A DNA stretch of 64,000 bases from Oscillospiraceae bacterium (lineage in GTDB: Bacteria; Bacillota; Clostridia; Oscillospirales; Oscillospiraceae), in the NCBI GenBank assembly GCA_015067765.1, contig SVLV01000007.1, positions 1 to 64,000 on the forward strand, in the 5' to 3' direction. Below are positions 54,521 through 62,969 of this stretch, one piece after another. Made by a program: the position numbers and the translations under genes. Position 1 is the first letter of the stretch, and each line of letters begins with the position of its first letter. A model generated the notes under the pieces. It saw only the letters and a list, made by a program, of their open reading frames with translations. It had not been told where the DNA came from and ran no database searches.

Positions 54521-54553
54521 CCAACTCCGCTCTTTTCTTTTTCTTTTTTTGGT

Positions 54554-54561
54554 GCTATACT
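54554..54561 (+). promoter_or_regulatory. Extended -10 element for tsaE-tsaB
   Basis: GCTATACT, preceded by T (TGCTATACT), is an extended -10 about 30 bases before tsaE. The -35 region is only a pyrimidine tract, so strength is uncertain. Confidence 0.45.
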
Positions 54562-54592
54562 ATTTGGGAAATCGTAGCAGGAGGTCATGCCA

Positions 54593-55024
54593 ATGGAATA
54601 TTTGTCCCACAGTGTAGGGGAAACAGAGCAGCTGGGTGAACTGCTGGCAGGCCGTCTGCAGCCCGGTGCAGTCATCGCCTACCGCGGGGATCTGGGCATG
54701 GGAAAAACTGCCTTTACCCGGGGTCTTGCCCGAGGTCTGGGCTATCAGGGCCGAGTCACCAGCCCCACCTTCACCATCGTGCAGGAGTATGATGGTCCCA
54801 TCCCTCTCTTCCACTTTGATATGTACCGTCTGCCCGATGCCGATGCCCTGTTTGATATCGGCTGGGAGGACTATCTGGACCGGGGCGGCATCTGCGCTGT
54901 GGAGTGGAGTGAAAATGTCAGCGAAGCCCTGCCGCCCGACACGATCCTGGTCACCATCTGCCGCCACCCCCAGCAGGAGGACTGGCGCACCATTACCATC
55001 ACAGGAGGTGAGGCTTCTTGCTGA
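54593..55024 (+). CDS. tsaE: tRNA threonylcarbamoyladenosine biosynthesis ATPase TsaE
   Basis: TsaE works with TsaB and TsaD to place threonylcarbamoyl on A37 of ANN-decoding tRNAs. The Walker A is GDLGMGKTAFTRGLARGLG; PTFTIVQEY and LFHFDMYRL are TsaE signatures. It is 143 residues from the ATG at 54593, which is eight bases after GGAGG; the earlier ATG (54587) is too close. It overlaps tsaB by seven bases. Confidence 0.96.
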   Translation: MEYLSHSVGETEQLGELLAGRLQPGAVIAYRGDLGMGKTAFTRGLARGLGYQGRVTSPTFTIVQEYDGPIPLFHFDMYRLPDADALFDIGWEDYLDRGGICAVEWSENVSEALPPDTILVTICRHPQQEDWRTITITGGEASC

Positions 55025-55737
55025 TTCTGGCACTGGAAACCTCTGCCAAGAGTGTTTCCACCGCCGTGGTAAAAGACGGCGTCCCTCTGGCTTACTCCTA
55101 TCAGAATACCGGCCTGACCCACAGCCGCACCCTCATGCCTCTGGTGGACAGCATGCTGAAAAACAGCAACCTGTCCCTTTCCGATATGGATCTGCTGGCA
55201 GTCTCCAACGGCCCCGGCAGCTTCACCGGTCTGCGGATCGGCGTCTCCGCCCTGAAGGGACTGGCCTGGTCGGCAGAAAAGCCCTGTGTGGGTGTCTCCA
55301 CCCTGGAGGCTATGGCACAGAATCTGCGGCATATGGACGCAGTGATCGTCTGTGCCATGGACGCCCGCCGCAATCAGATCTACAACGCCCTCTTCCGCGC
55401 CCGGGACGGTCACCTGTCCCGTCTGACTCCCGACCGGGCCATCGGTCTGGATCAGCTGGCTGAGGAGTTGCAGTCTGAGTCCGTTCCCCTTTGGGTAGTA
55501 GGGGATGGCGCCCATCTGTGCGGCAATTACCTGCAGCAGCAGGGCATTGCCTGCACCATTGCCCCGGCTCAGCTGGTGATGCAAAACGCCGTGGGTGTGG
55601 CTCTTGCCGCAGAGATTTCCGCCCGGGAGGGCAAGGTCACCGATGCCCAGGGGCTGGATCTGGTATATCTGCGCCTGAGTCAGGCGGAGCGGGAGCGTCT
55701 CGCCAAGGGACTTCCCATCACTGTGGAGAATTCTTAA
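55018..55737 (+). CDS. tsaB: tRNA threonylcarbamoyladenosine biosynthesis protein TsaB
   Basis: TsaB is the non-catalytic partner of TsaD. The ASKHA-fold start reads LILALETSAKSVSTAVVKDG and the core NGPGSFTGLRIGVSALKGL. The start codon is TTG at 55018, after AGGAGG at nine bases, giving 239 residues. In most Firmicutes rimI and tsaD follow tsaB; here upp follows at once, so TsaD must be encoded elsewhere. Confidence 0.95.
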   Translation: MLILALETSAKSVSTAVVKDGVPLAYSYQNTGLTHSRTLMPLVDSMLKNSNLSLSDMDLLAVSNGPGSFTGLRIGVSALKGLAWSAEKPCVGVSTLEAMAQNLRHMDAVIVCAMDARRNQIYNALFRARDGHLSRLTPDRAIGLDQLAEELQSESVPLWVVGDGAHLCGNYLQQQGIACTIAPAQLVMQNAVGVALAAEISAREGKVTDAQGLDLVYLRLSQAERERLAKGLPITVENS

Positions 55738-55770
55738 AAATACAGATAGAAAAAAGGGAGAGAAATCATT

Positions 55771-56406
55771 ATGCTGCCTGAAAACGTCCATGTAATCGAC
55801 CATCCCCTGGTCAGCCACAAGCTGTCCATCATGCGCGACAAGAACACCAGCACCAAGGATTTCCGGGAGCTGGTCAGCGAGATCGGTATGTTCCTCACCT
55901 ATGAGATCACCCGCGATCTGCCCCTGACCACCGAAGAGGTGGAGACGCCCCTGTGCAAGGCGCAGCTGCCCAAGCTGGCCGGCAAGAAGATGGCTGTTGT
56001 GCCCATCCTGCGTGCAGGTCTTGGCCTGGTAGAGGGTGTTCTGCGGATGGTTCCCTCCGCCCGCGTGGGCCATATCGGTATGTTCCGCGATGAGGAGACC
56101 CTGCAGCCCCACCTGTATTTCTGCAAGATGCCTCCTGATATCACCCAGCGCGATGTACTGGTGGTCGACCCCATGCTGGCCACCGGCGGTTCCGCCGCTG
56201 CAGCTATTGATGAGCTGAAAAAGCGCGGCTGTACCAGCATCAAGCTGATGGTTCTGGTGGCCGCCCCCGAGGGCATTGAAGTCATCCACCGCCAGCACCC
56301 CGATGTTTCCATTTATACCGCCGCTGTGGACAGCCACCTCAATGAGCACGGCTACATCGTTCCCGGTCTGGGCGACGCCGGTGACCGCATCTTTGGCACC
56401 AAGTAA
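55771..56406 (+). CDS. upp: Uracil phosphoribosyltransferase
   Basis: Upp salvages uracil to UMP with PRPP. The PRPP motif [22 protein letters not shown] and the uracil-binding end [18 protein letters not shown] are both present in 211 residues. It has AAAGGGAGAG before the ATG and closes the tsaE-tsaB unit. No uracil permease gene is near. Confidence 0.97.
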   Translation: MLPENVHVIDHPLVSHKLSIMRDKNTSTKDFRELVSEIGMFLTYEITRDLPLTTEEVETPLCKAQLPKLAGKKMAVVPILRAGLGLVEGVLRMVPSARVGHIGMFRDEETLQPHLYFCKMPPDITQRDVLVVDPMLATGGSAAAAIDELKKRGCTSIKLMVLVAAPEGIEVIHRQHPDVSIYTAAVDSHLNEHGYIVPGLGDAGDRIFGTK

Positions 56407-56423
56407 GCTTTCCTTTGACAGAA

Positions 56424-56457
56424 AGAGCTGCCGGATCTCCGGCAGCTCTGTTTTTTA
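56424..56457 (+). terminator. Terminator of upp
   Basis: The stem AGAGCTGCCGG/CCGGCAGCTCT with a four-base loop is followed by GTTTTTTA. The last T residues overlap the stop of the convergent regulator gene. Confidence 0.92.
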
Positions 56458-57093
56458 TTTCTTTTCTCCGCCTCGCTCTGCATCCAGATAGGCATAGAGG
56501 GTATACTTGGAAATGCCGAAGTACTGGCACACCTTCTCACCGGATCGGGTCACCAAAAATGCACCGGCCTGATCCAAATAGCGGATGGCACGGATCTTGT
56601 CGGCCTTGTTCATCAGTGCCACCGGCTTTCCCACCAGTGTCACCGACTGCTCAATCAGTTCCTGCAGCACCTTCTCGATCCGCACAGGTTCTCCAGCAGA
56701 CGAATCCCGGGTCTCCAGCAGATCCCCGATAGCCTGTTGGGCCATCATCAGGCTGGACAGGTCGTAGCTGATGGTAAATACTGCCATCACCTTCCCCCGT
56801 CCACTGCGAATATACAGGGAGGTGCATTTCAGGATTCGGCCATCGGCCGTGTGCTCCAGATAGCAGTGCTTGTCCCGGCAGGTATCCCCATGCCGCAGAT
56901 AGTTTTCCAGTTCCTTCTCCCGGGCACCGTCTCCTACCTTGCGGCCGGTGACATGGCCGTTGACAATGTAGAGGATGGAGTGCTCCATCTGCCGGCCACC
57001 AAGATCATGAAGGGCCACTTCACACTTTTCTCCAAATTGTGCCGCAATGCCGTCTGCCATCCGTTTCAGCAGATCCAGCCGTCCATATTCCAT
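56455..57093 (-). CDS. YheO-type PAS/HTH transcriptional regulator (DauR-like)
   Basis: The 212-residue protein has an N-terminal PAS-like YheO domain (about residues 10-115, with CEVALHDLGG, SILYIVNGHVTGR, KCTSLYIRS and VFTISYDLSS). A C-terminal helix-turn-helix follows (near residues 180-205, KVCQYFGISKYTLYAYLDA). The ligand is unknown; DauR-type members respond to amino acids. It starts after GGAGGGTGCGGGT. It lies divergent from the BMP lipoprotein, so it is a plausible regulator of that gene and of itself. Confidence 0.88.
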   Translation of the reverse strand: MEYGRLDLLKRMADGIAAQFGEKCEVALHDLGGRQMEHSILYIVNGHVTGRKVGDGAREKELENYLRHGDTCRDKHCYLEHTADGRILKCTSLYIRSGRGKVMAVFTISYDLSSLMMAQQAIGDLLETRDSSAGEPVRIEKVLQELIEQSVTLVGKPVALMNKADKIRAIRYLDQAGAFLVTRSGEKVCQYFGISKYTLYAYLDAERGGEKK

Positions 57094-57119
57094 ACCCGCA
57101 CCCTCCAGCCTTTTTTCGT

Positions 57120-57147
57120 ATCATACCACACCGCTCCGGGAACGCAA
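57120..57147 (-). promoter_or_regulatory. Promoter of the YheO-type regulator
   Basis: On the minus strand TTGCGT-16-TATGAT lies about 27 bases before the start. Confidence 0.6.
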
Positions 57148-57181
57148 CTATTTTTCTGAATATTTTTTTGTTTTGCTGACT

Positions 57182-57196
57182 CAGAATTTGATTCTG
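57182..57196. promoter_or_regulatory. Candidate operator palindrome between regulator and BMP genes
   Basis: CAGAAT-TTG-ATTCTG is a perfect inverted repeat of 6+3+6 bases. It lies between the two divergent promoters, 39 bases upstream of the BMP -35 box. It could bind the adjacent YheO-type regulator, but no experiment supports this. Confidence 0.4.
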
Positions 57197-57234
57197 CAAA
57201 TTTTTCATTTTTTCTTCCAAATTCCCTTTTTTCC

Positions 57235-57264
57235 TTGCTTTTCCTATATGTGTACTGCTATAAT
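57235..57264 (+). promoter_or_regulatory. Promoter of the BMP lipoprotein gene
   Basis: TTGCTT-18-TATAAT with an extended TGC before the -10 element. Transcription would start about 45 bases before the ATG. Confidence 0.75.
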
Positions 57265-57316
57265 GTGTCAGTTACCACTTGATGCACTTTTGATATCTCA
57301 AAGGAGAATAGATGAT

Positions 57317-58546
57317 ATGAAGAAGCTGTTTGCTCTGCTGCTGGCCGCCAGCATGGTGCTGGCCCTGTCTGCCTGCGGCGGAAATGCTGCCGATAGCGTA
57401 GAAAATGTGAAGATCGGCATGATCCTCTCCTCCGACGGAACGGATCCTTATGAGAAGTCTCAGCTGGATGGGCTTTCTGCCGCTCTGGAGTCCAACGGAA
57501 TGACCAGAGAGGAACACCTCCTGCTGAAAACCGGTGTAACCGAAGCGGATGCCTGCTACAACACCTGTGCCGAGCTGGCAAAGGCCGGATGCATCGTGAT
57601 TTTTGTCACCTCCAATACCTATCAGGCAGCTGTGGAGAAGGCCGCCGCCGAATTTGCCGCTGTGCAGTTCGTCTCCATTCTGGGCAATACCGCAGCCCTC
57701 TCTGGTTTGGATAACCTGTCCAACGGCTATAACCGCATTCACGAGGCCCGCTATGTTTCCGGCGTTGTCGCCGGTCTGAAGCTGGCTGAGCTGGACAAGG
57801 CCAAGCAGATCTCCAAAGACGGCTATGACGAGGCCGGCAATGTAAAGATCGGCTTTGTGGGTGCCTTCCCCAGCGCCGAAGTGGTCTCCGGTTACACCGC
57901 CTTCTATCTGGGCGTCAAGTCCGCTTTCAGCAAGGTCGTTATGAGCGTGCAGTATGCCAACACCATGGATTCTGCCGAAGAGGTGACCAAGGCCACCAAT
58001 ACGCTCATCGATCAGAACTGCGTTATCATCGGTCACCACACCAATTCCTCTGCCGTTGCCACTGCCGTGCAGACGGCGCTGGATGGCGGCAAGGTGGTCT
58101 ACTGTGTGGGATTCCAGGAGGATATGCTCACCGCCGCCCCCACTGCCGCGCTGACCTCCGCCGTTCACAAGTGGGCCAGCTACTATACCTACGCCATCAG
58201 CCAAGCTCTCAAGGGCGATAAGATCGCTATCAACCGGGCTGCCGGTTACGATGAGGGTGCCGTAGGCATCTCCACACTGGGCCCCGCGGCTGCCGGCGGC
58301 ACCGCTGACAGACTGCTCTCTGTGGAATCCGCCCTGAAAGACGGAAGCCTGCAGGTGTTCGGCACCAGTTCCTTCACGGTAGGCGGCGAGCAGCTGACTT
58401 CCGCCATGGCCAATGTGATCCCGGATGCAAGCTTTTCTCCTGACACGCAGGTCATTGAAAACGGTGTATATTATGAGTCCACCCATCGCGCTGCCCCCTA
58501 TTTCGAGTTGCGCATCGATGGCATCAAGGAACTTAATGCCGGCTGA
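57317..58546 (+). CDS. BMP-family substrate-binding lipoprotein
   Basis: The 409-residue protein starts with a signal peptide ending in a lipobox (LALSACGG), so it should be anchored at the outer face of the membrane. The body matches the BMP (basic membrane protein, PnrA-like) solute-binding fold: GMILSSDGTD-like start, RYVSGVVAGLKLAEL and IGFVGAFPSAEVVSGYTAFYLG. Family members bind nucleosides or related solutes. No ABC ATPase or permease gene is near, so the transporter partner must be elsewhere, or the protein senses rather than transports. The ATG at 57317 follows AAGGAG; another ATG five bases earlier is out of frame. Confidence 0.92.
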   Translation: MKKLFALLLAASMVLALSACGGNAADSVENVKIGMILSSDGTDPYEKSQLDGLSAALESNGMTREEHLLLKTGVTEADACYNTCAELAKAGCIVIFVTSNTYQAAVEKAAAEFAAVQFVSILGNTAALSGLDNLSNGYNRIHEARYVSGVVAGLKLAELDKAKQISKDGYDEAGNVKIGFVGAFPSAEVVSGYTAFYLGVKSAFSKVVMSVQYANTMDSAEEVTKATNTLIDQNCVIIGHHTNSSAVATAVQTALDGGKVVYCVGFQEDMLTAAPTAALTSAVHKWASYYTYAISQALKGDKIAINRAAGYDEGAVGISTLGPAAAGGTADRLLSVESALKDGSLQVFGTSSFTVGGEQLTSAMANVIPDASFSPDTQVIENGVYYESTHRAAPYFELRIDGIKELNAG

Positions 58547-58556
58547 TTTTCTCATG

Positions 58557-58606
58557 AAAAAAGGAAGTTTCCGCTCTTCTCCATGAGTGGAAACTTCCTT
58601 TTCTTT
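58557..58606. terminator. Bidirectional terminator after the BMP gene
   Basis: AAAAGGAAGTTTCCGCTC pairs with GAGTGGAAACTTCCTTTT (one G-U pair) around an eight-base loop. T-rich sequence follows on both strands, so it also serves the convergent TIM-barrel gene. Confidence 0.9.
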
Positions 58607-58614
58607 TGACTATG

Positions 58615-59286
58615 TTATTCGTATCTTGCCCGGTATCGCCGCATACTCTCGGCAAAAATTTTCCCGTTGGTGGGCGGCGTATAAGTAATGGCATTGGCAC
58701 CGGCACGGATGGTCTGCAGAATGGAGTCCTCCGTAGGACCGCCGGTAGCAATAATGGGAATTTTAGGATACCTGCGACGCACCTCGGAGACGATCTCCGC
58801 CGTCTTCTCGGCACCGGAAATATTGAGAAAGTCCACTCCGGCCTCCAGCATCGGTTCCAGATCCATATGTCTGGAAACCACCGTATACACCACGGGAATT
58901 TCCACTGCCTGCTTGATCGCGCGGATGGACTCAGCATCCATTGGGGCATTGCACACCACACCGTATGCTCCCTGATGTTCTGCAAAGGCCGCAATATTGG
59001 CAGAGCGGATGCCGTTGGTCACACCGCCGCCCACTCCCACAAATACCGGCACATCCGACACGCCGATGATGGCCTGTGTAATACTGGCCTGCGGAGTAAA
59101 GGGATAGACAGCGATCACGGCATCAGCATTGATGTTCTTGATGATGGCCACATCGGTAGAAAACACCAGCGACTTGATCCGGCGGCCAAACACACGGATA
59201 CCACTGCACTCACTGATACAGCGGGGCACCTGCAGAGAGTGTTTTCTCAACTCCCCTTCATAGGTGGGTACATATTTTCTTTCCAT
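58615..59286 (-). CDS. Conserved TIM-barrel protein of Clostridia (annotated as hydrolase), function unknown
   Basis: The 223-residue protein shows a repeated beta/alpha pattern with glycine-rich phosphate-type loops at the end (IIATGGPTEDSILQTIRAGANAITYTPPTNG) and in the middle (GVGGGVTNGIRS). It resembles a conserved clostridial family labelled only as hydrolase, and more distantly the inosine/PdxS or nitronate-type barrels. I do not know the substrate. The ATG at 59286 follows GAAAGGAGATCTC; the earlier start in the track is weaker. It stands alone between terminators. Confidence 0.82.
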   Translation of the reverse strand: MERKYVPTYEGELRKHSLQVPRCISECSGIRVFGRRIKSLVFSTDVAIIKNINADAVIAVYPFTPQASITQAIIGVSDVPVFVGVGGGVTNGIRSANIAAFAEHQGAYGVVCNAPMDAESIRAIKQAVEIPVVYTVVSRHMDLEPMLEAGVDFLNISGAEKTAEIVSEVRRRYPKIPIIATGGPTEDSILQTIRAGANAITYTPPTNGKIFAESMRRYRARYE

Positions 59287-59417
59287 GAGATCTCCTTTCC
59301 GCTGCAAACGTCCTCTCTTTCACAATCTGCTTGCTGCCATCATACCATACTCCGGCAGGAAACGGAATCACTTTCCCGCTTTGTTTAATATTCTTTTACA
59401 GTATATTCACAGATAAG

Positions 59418-59449
59418 AGGCAGCAGGTGCGCAAAAGCCCCTGCTGCCT
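59418..59449 (-). terminator. Hairpin after the DUF362 gene
   Basis: The stem AGGCAGCAGG/CCTGCTGCCT lies 12 bases past the stop. The minus-strand tail (CTTATCTGTGAA) is only weakly U-rich. Confidence 0.55.
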
Positions 59450-59460
59450 GTATTTTCCTA

Positions 59461-60570
59461 TCAGATCTTAATCAGCTCATATTCCCGGCTGCCCAATCCC
59501 AGCTTCTCACCGTGCTCCAGACAGCTCTGCCAATCCGTATCCGGATGGAGGCTGTGGAAATGATCGTGGTCATGCTCGTGGTGTGCACACTCCGCCAGCG
59601 CAGTATTGCTGATGACGGGCTGCGCATTCACCGCATCCACACAGGCCTGATCCAGCGCCACCGGGTCAAAGGAGGCAAACATACCCACATTGGGCACCAC
59701 TGCCGCATCATTCTCGGCATGGCAGTCACAGTTGGGGGATACATCGATCACCAGCGAGATATGGAAGCAGGGACGGCCATCCACCACCGCCTTGGTGTAC
59801 TCAGCGATCTTGCGGTTGAGATTGGTCAGTGACTCATCCCAGTTGATCCAAATGGCATTGCGGGGACAGGTGGCGATGCAGCGGCCGCAGCCTACGCAGC
59901 GGTCATGATCGATCCCGGCTTTCTTGTTGCGGACGGTCAGTGCCTGATGGGCGCAGAAGGTGGTGCACATGCCGCAGCCTACGCACTTGCTCTCCTCCAC
60001 ATGGGGCTTACCGGCATTGTGCTGCTCCATCTTGCCTGCCCGGCTGCCGCAGCCCATACCGATATTCTTCAGCGCACCGCCGAAGCCGGCTTCCTCATGA
60101 CCCTTAAAATGCGTGAGGGAGATGAATACATCGGCATCCATAATGGCCCGGCCAATCTTGGCCTCCTTCACATATTCGCCGCCCTCTACCGGCACATAGA
60201 CCTCATCGCTGCCTTTGATGCCATCTGCAATGATCACATGGCAGCCGGTGGTCATGGGGAAAAAGCCGTTGGCCATGGCGCTGTCCAAATGGTCCAGACC
60301 GTTTTTCCGGCCGCCGATATACAAGGTATTGCAGTCGGTCAGGAAGGGCTTTCCGCCCCGCTCCTTAACGAAATCTGCCACCGTTCTGGCCCAGTTGGGA
60401 CGCAGGAATGCCAGATTTCCGGGCTCACCAAAATGCATCTTTATGGCCACATATTTCCGGTCAAAATCGATCTCACCCATTCCGGCCGTGTGCATCAGCC
60501 GGGACAGCTTCTGCTGCAGATTTTCCCGGTAATCCGTACGCAGATCCGCATAGTAAACTTTCGATGCCAT
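59461..60570 (-). CDS. DUF362 domain protein with two 4Fe-4S ferredoxin motifs
   Basis: The 369-residue protein has a DUF362 domain (residues ~30-185 and ~260-330, e.g. AIKMHFGEPGNLAFLRP, FISLTHFKGHEEAGFGGALKN) split by a ferredoxin pair: CVGCGMCTTFCAHQAL and CVGCGRCIATCPRNAI. Each supplies cysteines for a 4Fe-4S cluster, except that the first has A in place of the usual proline. The C-terminus is rich in histidine (HHEHDHDHFHSLH), possibly metal-binding. It is probably an anaerobic redox protein of unknown substrate. Confidence 0.9.
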   Translation of the reverse strand: MASKVYYADLRTDYRENLQQKLSRLMHTAGMGEIDFDRKYVAIKMHFGEPGNLAFLRPNWARTVADFVKERGGKPFLTDCNTLYIGGRKNGLDHLDSAMANGFFPMTTGCHVIIADGIKGSDEVYVPVEGGEYVKEAKIGRAIMDADVFISLTHFKGHEEAGFGGALKNIGMGCGSRAGKMEQHNAGKPHVEESKCVGCGMCTTFCAHQALTVRNKKAGIDHDRCVGCGRCIATCPRNAIWINWDESLTNLNRKIAEYTKAVVDGRPCFHISLVIDVSPNCDCHAENDAAVVPNVGMFASFDPVALDQACVDAVNAQPVISNTALAECAHHEHDHDHFHSLHPDTDWQSCLEHGEKLGLGSREYELIKI

Positions 60571-60666
60571 AGTGGATTCCTCCTCTTGTTCTCTTCACAT
60601 AAATTATTCTACCACACTTACCGGTTTTGTGCTACAATAAATTCACAAAATGCAGGAGGTGAGAGG

Positions 60667-61551
60667 ATGCGGCTTTTACAATGGACCATACCACAGGAAC
60701 AGAGCGGGCAGACGGTCCGCCATCTGGTGAAGATCCGGTGGCAGCTCTCCTCCGGCATGCTGGCCCGCATCAAGTTCCGGGAGGGCGGCATCCTGCTGAA
60801 TGGCCGGCCGGTCACAGTGCGGGCCAAAGTACAGACCGGCGACCTGCTGCAGGTGGATGTATCCGACCCGCCCGGCAGCAACCCCAATATCCTCCCGGTA
60901 AATTATCCTCTGGACATTCTCTTTGAGGACGAAGATCTGCTGATCATCAACAAGCCCGCCGGGATCGCCATTCATCCCGCGGCCCTGACAGAGGAGACCG
61001 TCACCATCGCTGGCGCCGCGATCCACCATATGGAGTCGGACAGTTTCCACTGTGTCACCCGCCTGGACCGGGGAACCACCGGAGCCATGGTCATTGCCAA
61101 AACCGGGTATGTCCACGCCCGCTGCATGGCGTTGCTCCACTCCCAGCAGTTTTACCGGGAGTATCTGGGCCTGTGTGTCGGTGCTCCGGAGCCCAGTTCC
61201 GGCACCATTGATCTGCCCATCGGCAGAGAGCCCGGTTCCCTGCTGCGGCGCGCCATTGATCCTCAGGGGTTGGAGGCGCAGACACATTATAAAACCCTTC
61301 TCCGCCATAACGGTCTTGCTCTGCTGCAGCTGCTGCCGGTCACCGGCCGGACGCATCAGCTGCGCCTGCATCTGTCCGCCATCGGACACCCACTGGCCGG
61401 CGACTGGCTCTACGGCACAGAGGACCACTCCCTCATCACCCGCCCTGCTCTGCACAGTTCCCGGGTGCAGCTGGTCCACCCCCTGACCGGCCAGCATCTG
61501 GACATCACAGCACCTCTTCCGGAGGATATGAACCGCCTGCTGCCGCGGTAA
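60667..61551 (+). CDS. RluA-family pseudouridine synthase (second member)
   Basis: The 294-residue protein has an N-terminal S4-like domain (residues ~10-75, LARIKFREGGILLNGRPVTV) and the RluA catalytic core: CVTRLDRGTTGAMVIAK with the catalytic aspartate and VTGRTHQLRLHLSAIGHPLAGD. It probably modifies 23S rRNA or tRNA. The track extends the frame far upstream into the antisense of the DUF362 gene; the ATG at 60667 follows AGGAGGTGAGAGG. It differs from the paralogue at 4518, which belongs to another branch with NRIDRNTGG. Confidence 0.92.
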   Translation: MRLLQWTIPQEQSGQTVRHLVKIRWQLSSGMLARIKFREGGILLNGRPVTVRAKVQTGDLLQVDVSDPPGSNPNILPVNYPLDILFEDEDLLIINKPAGIAIHPAALTEETVTIAGAAIHHMESDSFHCVTRLDRGTTGAMVIAKTGYVHARCMALLHSQQFYREYLGLCVGAPEPSSGTIDLPIGREPGSLLRRAIDPQGLEAQTHYKTLLRHNGLALLQLLPVTGRTHQLRLHLSAIGHPLAGDWLYGTEDHSLITRPALHSSRVQLVHPLTGQHLDITAPLPEDMNRLLPR

Positions 61552-61570
61552 GGGCGGCACCATTTTCAAC

Positions 61571-61602
61571 AAAAAAGGACGCCATGCAGGCGTCCTTTTC
61601 CT
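61571..61602. terminator. Bidirectional terminator between the RluA-family gene and the ABC operon
   Basis: AAAAGGACGCC/GGCGTCCTTTT with a five-base loop is flanked by A-runs and T-runs on each side. It ends both converging units. Confidence 0.9.
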
Positions 61603-61606
61603 TTTG

Positions 61607-62254
61607 TCATAGATCCACTTGTTCAAATCGCCGCACAGCTTCGCGGCAGGTCAGCAGCATGCCCAGCAAATAGATCACCAACGCCGCCAGCAGGATGGGC
61701 AGCTGGCGCAGCTGCGCCGCAGCCGTCACATCATCCAGCCAGTCAAAGCCCGGCACATGGACAACCCCCTCCAGCAGGAACATCAGAACCGTCATGGGGA
61801 TCACGGCCTTCACAAATGCCACACCCACCTTATAGCCGGTTTTATAAAAGTCCGTCAGGAAGATCCCGTTGAATAGGGCATAGATCAGAAGTCCCGCTGC
61901 AAACAGCATCGGATTGGGATCCATTCCCACCAGATTGTCCTTCGTCGGATCCAGCTGCACCGCCAACACCGCAAAAGGTACCATCACCACCAAAGAAAGC
62001 AGTTCTATGATTCCGGTGAAGAGGCAGGCTGCGCGCACGGCATCTCCCTTACGCACCGGAAGAATGGCACAGTAGTACAGGTCTCTCCGCTCCCGCAGAT
62101 TCATGAAGGAGAAAAACAAACCCAGCGTGACATAGAAGAAAATCACCGAGTAGGGATAGTTGGGAATCAGCACCATCACACCGAACAGGCAAAAGATCCC
62201 CGTCATGGGATGGCACACCAGGCGAAACTGCTTATATAACAGCGCCTTCATCAT
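61607..62254 (-). CDS. ABC-2 type transporter permease
   Basis: The 215-residue protein has six hydrophobic segments and starts MMKALLYKQFRLVCHPMTG, like small ABC-2 permeases found next to BcrA-type ATPases. It should form a dimer with the upstream ATPase and export a lipid-like or peptide substrate. The track begins further upstream (62449) inside the ATPase frame; the ATGATG at 62254 follows GAGGAGGGGAT and overlaps the ATPase by 23 bases. Relatives take part in antibiotic or bacteriocin resistance, but no substrate can be named here. Confidence 0.85.
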   Translation of the reverse strand: MMKALLYKQFRLVCHPMTGIFCLFGVMVLIPNYPYSVIFFYVTLGLFFSFMNLRERRDLYYCAILPVRKGDAVRAACLFTGIIELLSLVVMVPFAVLAVQLDPTKDNLVGMDPNPMLFAAGLLIYALFNGIFLTDFYKTGYKVGVAFVKAVIPMTVLMFLLEGVVHVPGFDWLDDVTAAAQLRQLPILLAALVIYLLGMLLTCREAVRRFEQVDL

Positions 62255-62969
62255 ATCCCCTCCTCTCTGCCGCCACAATGATCTGCTCCAATGTGGTACC
62301 AAGATGGGCATACTTCTGCAAAAAGCCCGCCCGGGTCTCGCTGCACTGGATCTCTCCGTCCCGGATGAAGGTGATATGGGTGGCGCACTTTTCCAGGTCG
62401 GAGGTAATATGTGTGGAAAACAGGATGCTCCGCGTTCCGTCTGCCACAATATGGCGGAACAGTTCGGTCAGTTCATCCCGGGAGACGGGATCCAGTCCGC
62501 TGGTAGGTTCATCCAGAATCAGCAGCGATGCATTATGGCTCAGAGCCAGCGCCACCATGTACTTAACCTGCATACCGCTGGAGAGCTGATCCACCCGTTT
62601 CTCCTCATCAATGGCAAAAAGCTTCCGATAATGCTGATATTTATCGTCCTGCCAGTTGCGGTAAAACCGGCGCGTAACATCAGTGACGGTTTTGATCTTC
62701 TGCTTGGGATAAAAATCGATCCCGCCAAGTACCACACCGATGTTCTCCTTGATCCAGCGCTCCTCCGTCTGAAAATCCTTTCCGAGGATTCGGATCGATC
62801 CCCCATCGGGATGCACCATACCCAGCATAGCCTTCAGCGAGGTACTTTTGCCCGCGCCGTTTCTCCCAATGAACCCCATGATCGCCCCCTGCTCCACAGA
62901 GAAGGACACATTCTTCAGCGTAAAGGCCGGATATGTTTTGCAGAGATTCTCTATCTCCAGAACCTTCAT
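62232..62969 (-). CDS. ABC transporter ATP-binding protein
   Basis: The 245-residue ATPase has Walker A GRNGAGKSTSLKAML, signature LSSGMQVKYMVALAL (a variant of LSGGQ) and Walker B LLILDEPTSGLDPVS. It resembles the BcrA/YtrB group of exporters. It follows the AbrB-like gene with a four-base overlap and precedes the permease, so all three form one operon. Confidence 0.94.
   Translation of the reverse strand: MKVLEIENLCKTYPAFTLKNVSFSVEQGAIMGFIGRNGAGKSTSLKAMLGMVHPDGGSIRILGKDFQTEERWIKENIGVVLGGIDFYPKQKIKTVTDVTRRFYRNWQDDKYQHYRKLFAIDEEKRVDQLSSGMQVKYMVALALSHNASLLILDEPTSGLDPVSRDELTELFRHIVADGTRSILFSTHITSDLEKCATHITFIRDGEIQCSETRAGFLQKYAHLGTTLEQIIVAAERRGYDEGAVI

Noticed and set aside
59905-60666. Upstream extension of the second RluA-family frame
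   Set aside because: The frame is open by chance across the antisense of the DUF362 gene. The ATG at 60667 has a strong ribosome binding site and gives the family length.
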